This document shows, one piece after another, positions 4,737 through 5,163 of a DNA stretch of 5,163 bases (position 1 is the first letter of the stretch; every line of letters begins with the position of its first letter). The position numbers were made by a program, and so were the translations under genes. The notes under the pieces are model-generated. The model was not told the origin of the DNA. It was given only the letters and a program-made list of their open reading frames with translations, and ran no database searches. The DNA is from Muribaculaceae bacterium (GTDB lineage Bacteria > Bacteroidota > Bacteroidia > Bacteroidales > Muribaculaceae), in assembly GCA_009775195.1 (NCBI GenBank), contig VSPF01000182.1, positions 1 to 5,163 of the forward strand, written 5' to 3'.

Positions 4737-5163
4737 TTATCGTACTACAAATTTGAGACTGAACTCTTTTTCGTTACCTTCGCTATCTACGGCGGTTACG
4801 ATAAAGGAGTGGTTTGCAATGGTGTCATCTCCTGTCCCAAGATCGTTGAGCATGGGCACGAATATTGAGATGTCGAATTTGACATCGTTCTTACCTACAA
4901 CGTCGCTACCCGAGGGGAAGTGTAGGTAGTTGACACCTTGTTGATATTCGCCCGGGGCGGCAAGGTCAAATTCGTCGTTCAGGCCGATATCGTTGAGGGC
5001 TGTCTTGTCGAGGATTTTCGAATCAATCTTGACGTAGAGGTGTGCAAGTCCTTTGTCGGAATGGATATCGACAACTGCGCTGCCAGGAGCACCGTTAAAT
5101 TTGCTATCACCAGCCTCATTCACCTTTTCGAGTTTGAGAGTCGAGCTGGTAAATTTTATCGGG
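4737..5163 (-). CDS. C-terminal part of a Bacteroidales Ig-like domain protein (5' end missing)
   Basis: The frame is open through the right edge: about 141 residues precede the TAA at 4739-4737. A GTG at 5123-5121 is not taken as the start, because coding-like sequence (IKFTSSTLKLEKV) continues upstream without a stop. The visible part is beta-rich: 'AVVDIHSDKGLAHLYVKIDS', then 'IGLNDEFDLA', 'FPSGSDVVGKNDVKFDIS', and a final 'HSFIVTAVDSEGNEKEFSL'. This pattern is familiar as an Ig-like domain at the end of Bacteroidales surface lipoproteins, and it aligns in layout with residues 250-377 of the downstream gene. The N-terminus, and so a signal peptide or DUF4493 region, cannot be seen. Together with the next gene it probably forms part of an envelope-associated operon; the specific function is unknown. 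Confidence 0.75.
   Translation of the reverse strand, partial: PIKFTSSTLKLEKVNEAGDSKFNGAPGSAVVDIHSDKGLAHLYVKIDSKILDKTALNDIGLNDEFDLAAPGEYQQGVNYLHFPSGSDVVGKNDVKFDISIFVPMLNDLGTGDDTIANHSFIVTAVDSEGNEKEFSLKFVVR

Noticed and set aside
5121..5123. GTG as the start of the right-edge gene
   Set aside because: The frame stays open and protein-like upstream to the window edge, and the remaining 128 residues would lack a signal peptide.

Overview
The window looks like chromosomal DNA from a gut Bacteroidales bacterium, possibly Muribaculaceae or Bacteroides-like. Three things support this: TAnnTTTG-type -7 promoter boxes, a lipoprotein with an acidic patch after its lipobox cysteine, and two protein architectures (DUF4493 plus PCMD, and TPR-TM-HTH of the DUF6377 type) that I know only from Bacteroidetes. 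The genus is an inference. All recognisable protein genes lie on the minus strand.

Right part (2568-5163): two genes 12 bp apart form the end of an operon read leftward. The first (4737 to beyond 5163) enters the window without its start and ends in an Ig-like beta-sandwich domain. The second (2568-4724) is a complete 718-residue lipoprotein with an N-terminal DUF4493 region, an Ig-like domain resembling the end of its neighbour, a fibronectin-III-like domain and a C-terminal PCMD (putative carbohydrate metabolism) domain. Together they suggest an outer-membrane or surface-exposed, probably glycan- or adhesion-related module. A very strong hairpin terminator (2504-2542) closes the operon.

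Centre (1828-2567): 740 bp without a credible protein gene but full of structure. Its core is a 196-bp inverted element (2287-2482), exactly symmetric about 2384.5. Each half contains two 15-nt hairpins with 6-bp stems and a GGA loop, and between them a GGTTAACCCC-led hairpin. The four GGA hairpins differ in stem sequence but keep pairing, so the structure appears to be what is conserved. To the left is a candidate plus-strand small RNA (promoter box 2011-2018, terminator 2107-2152) that contains what may be a decayed copy of the same unit. A 20-nt copy of part of the operon terminator sits at 2177-2196, so direct repeats bracket the element. This region is the best candidate for something undescribed: a REP/REPIN-like or MITE-like element, or a structured RNA.

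Left part (1-1827): a 523-residue membrane-anchored regulator with a periplasmic TPR-like region, one transmembrane helix and a cytoplasmic helix-turn-helix, with its own good promoter (1852-1883). Upstream of position 22 there may be the first codons of another minus-strand gene. The regulator could sense something in the periplasm and control neighbouring genes, but nothing in the sequence proves that it controls the lipoprotein operon.
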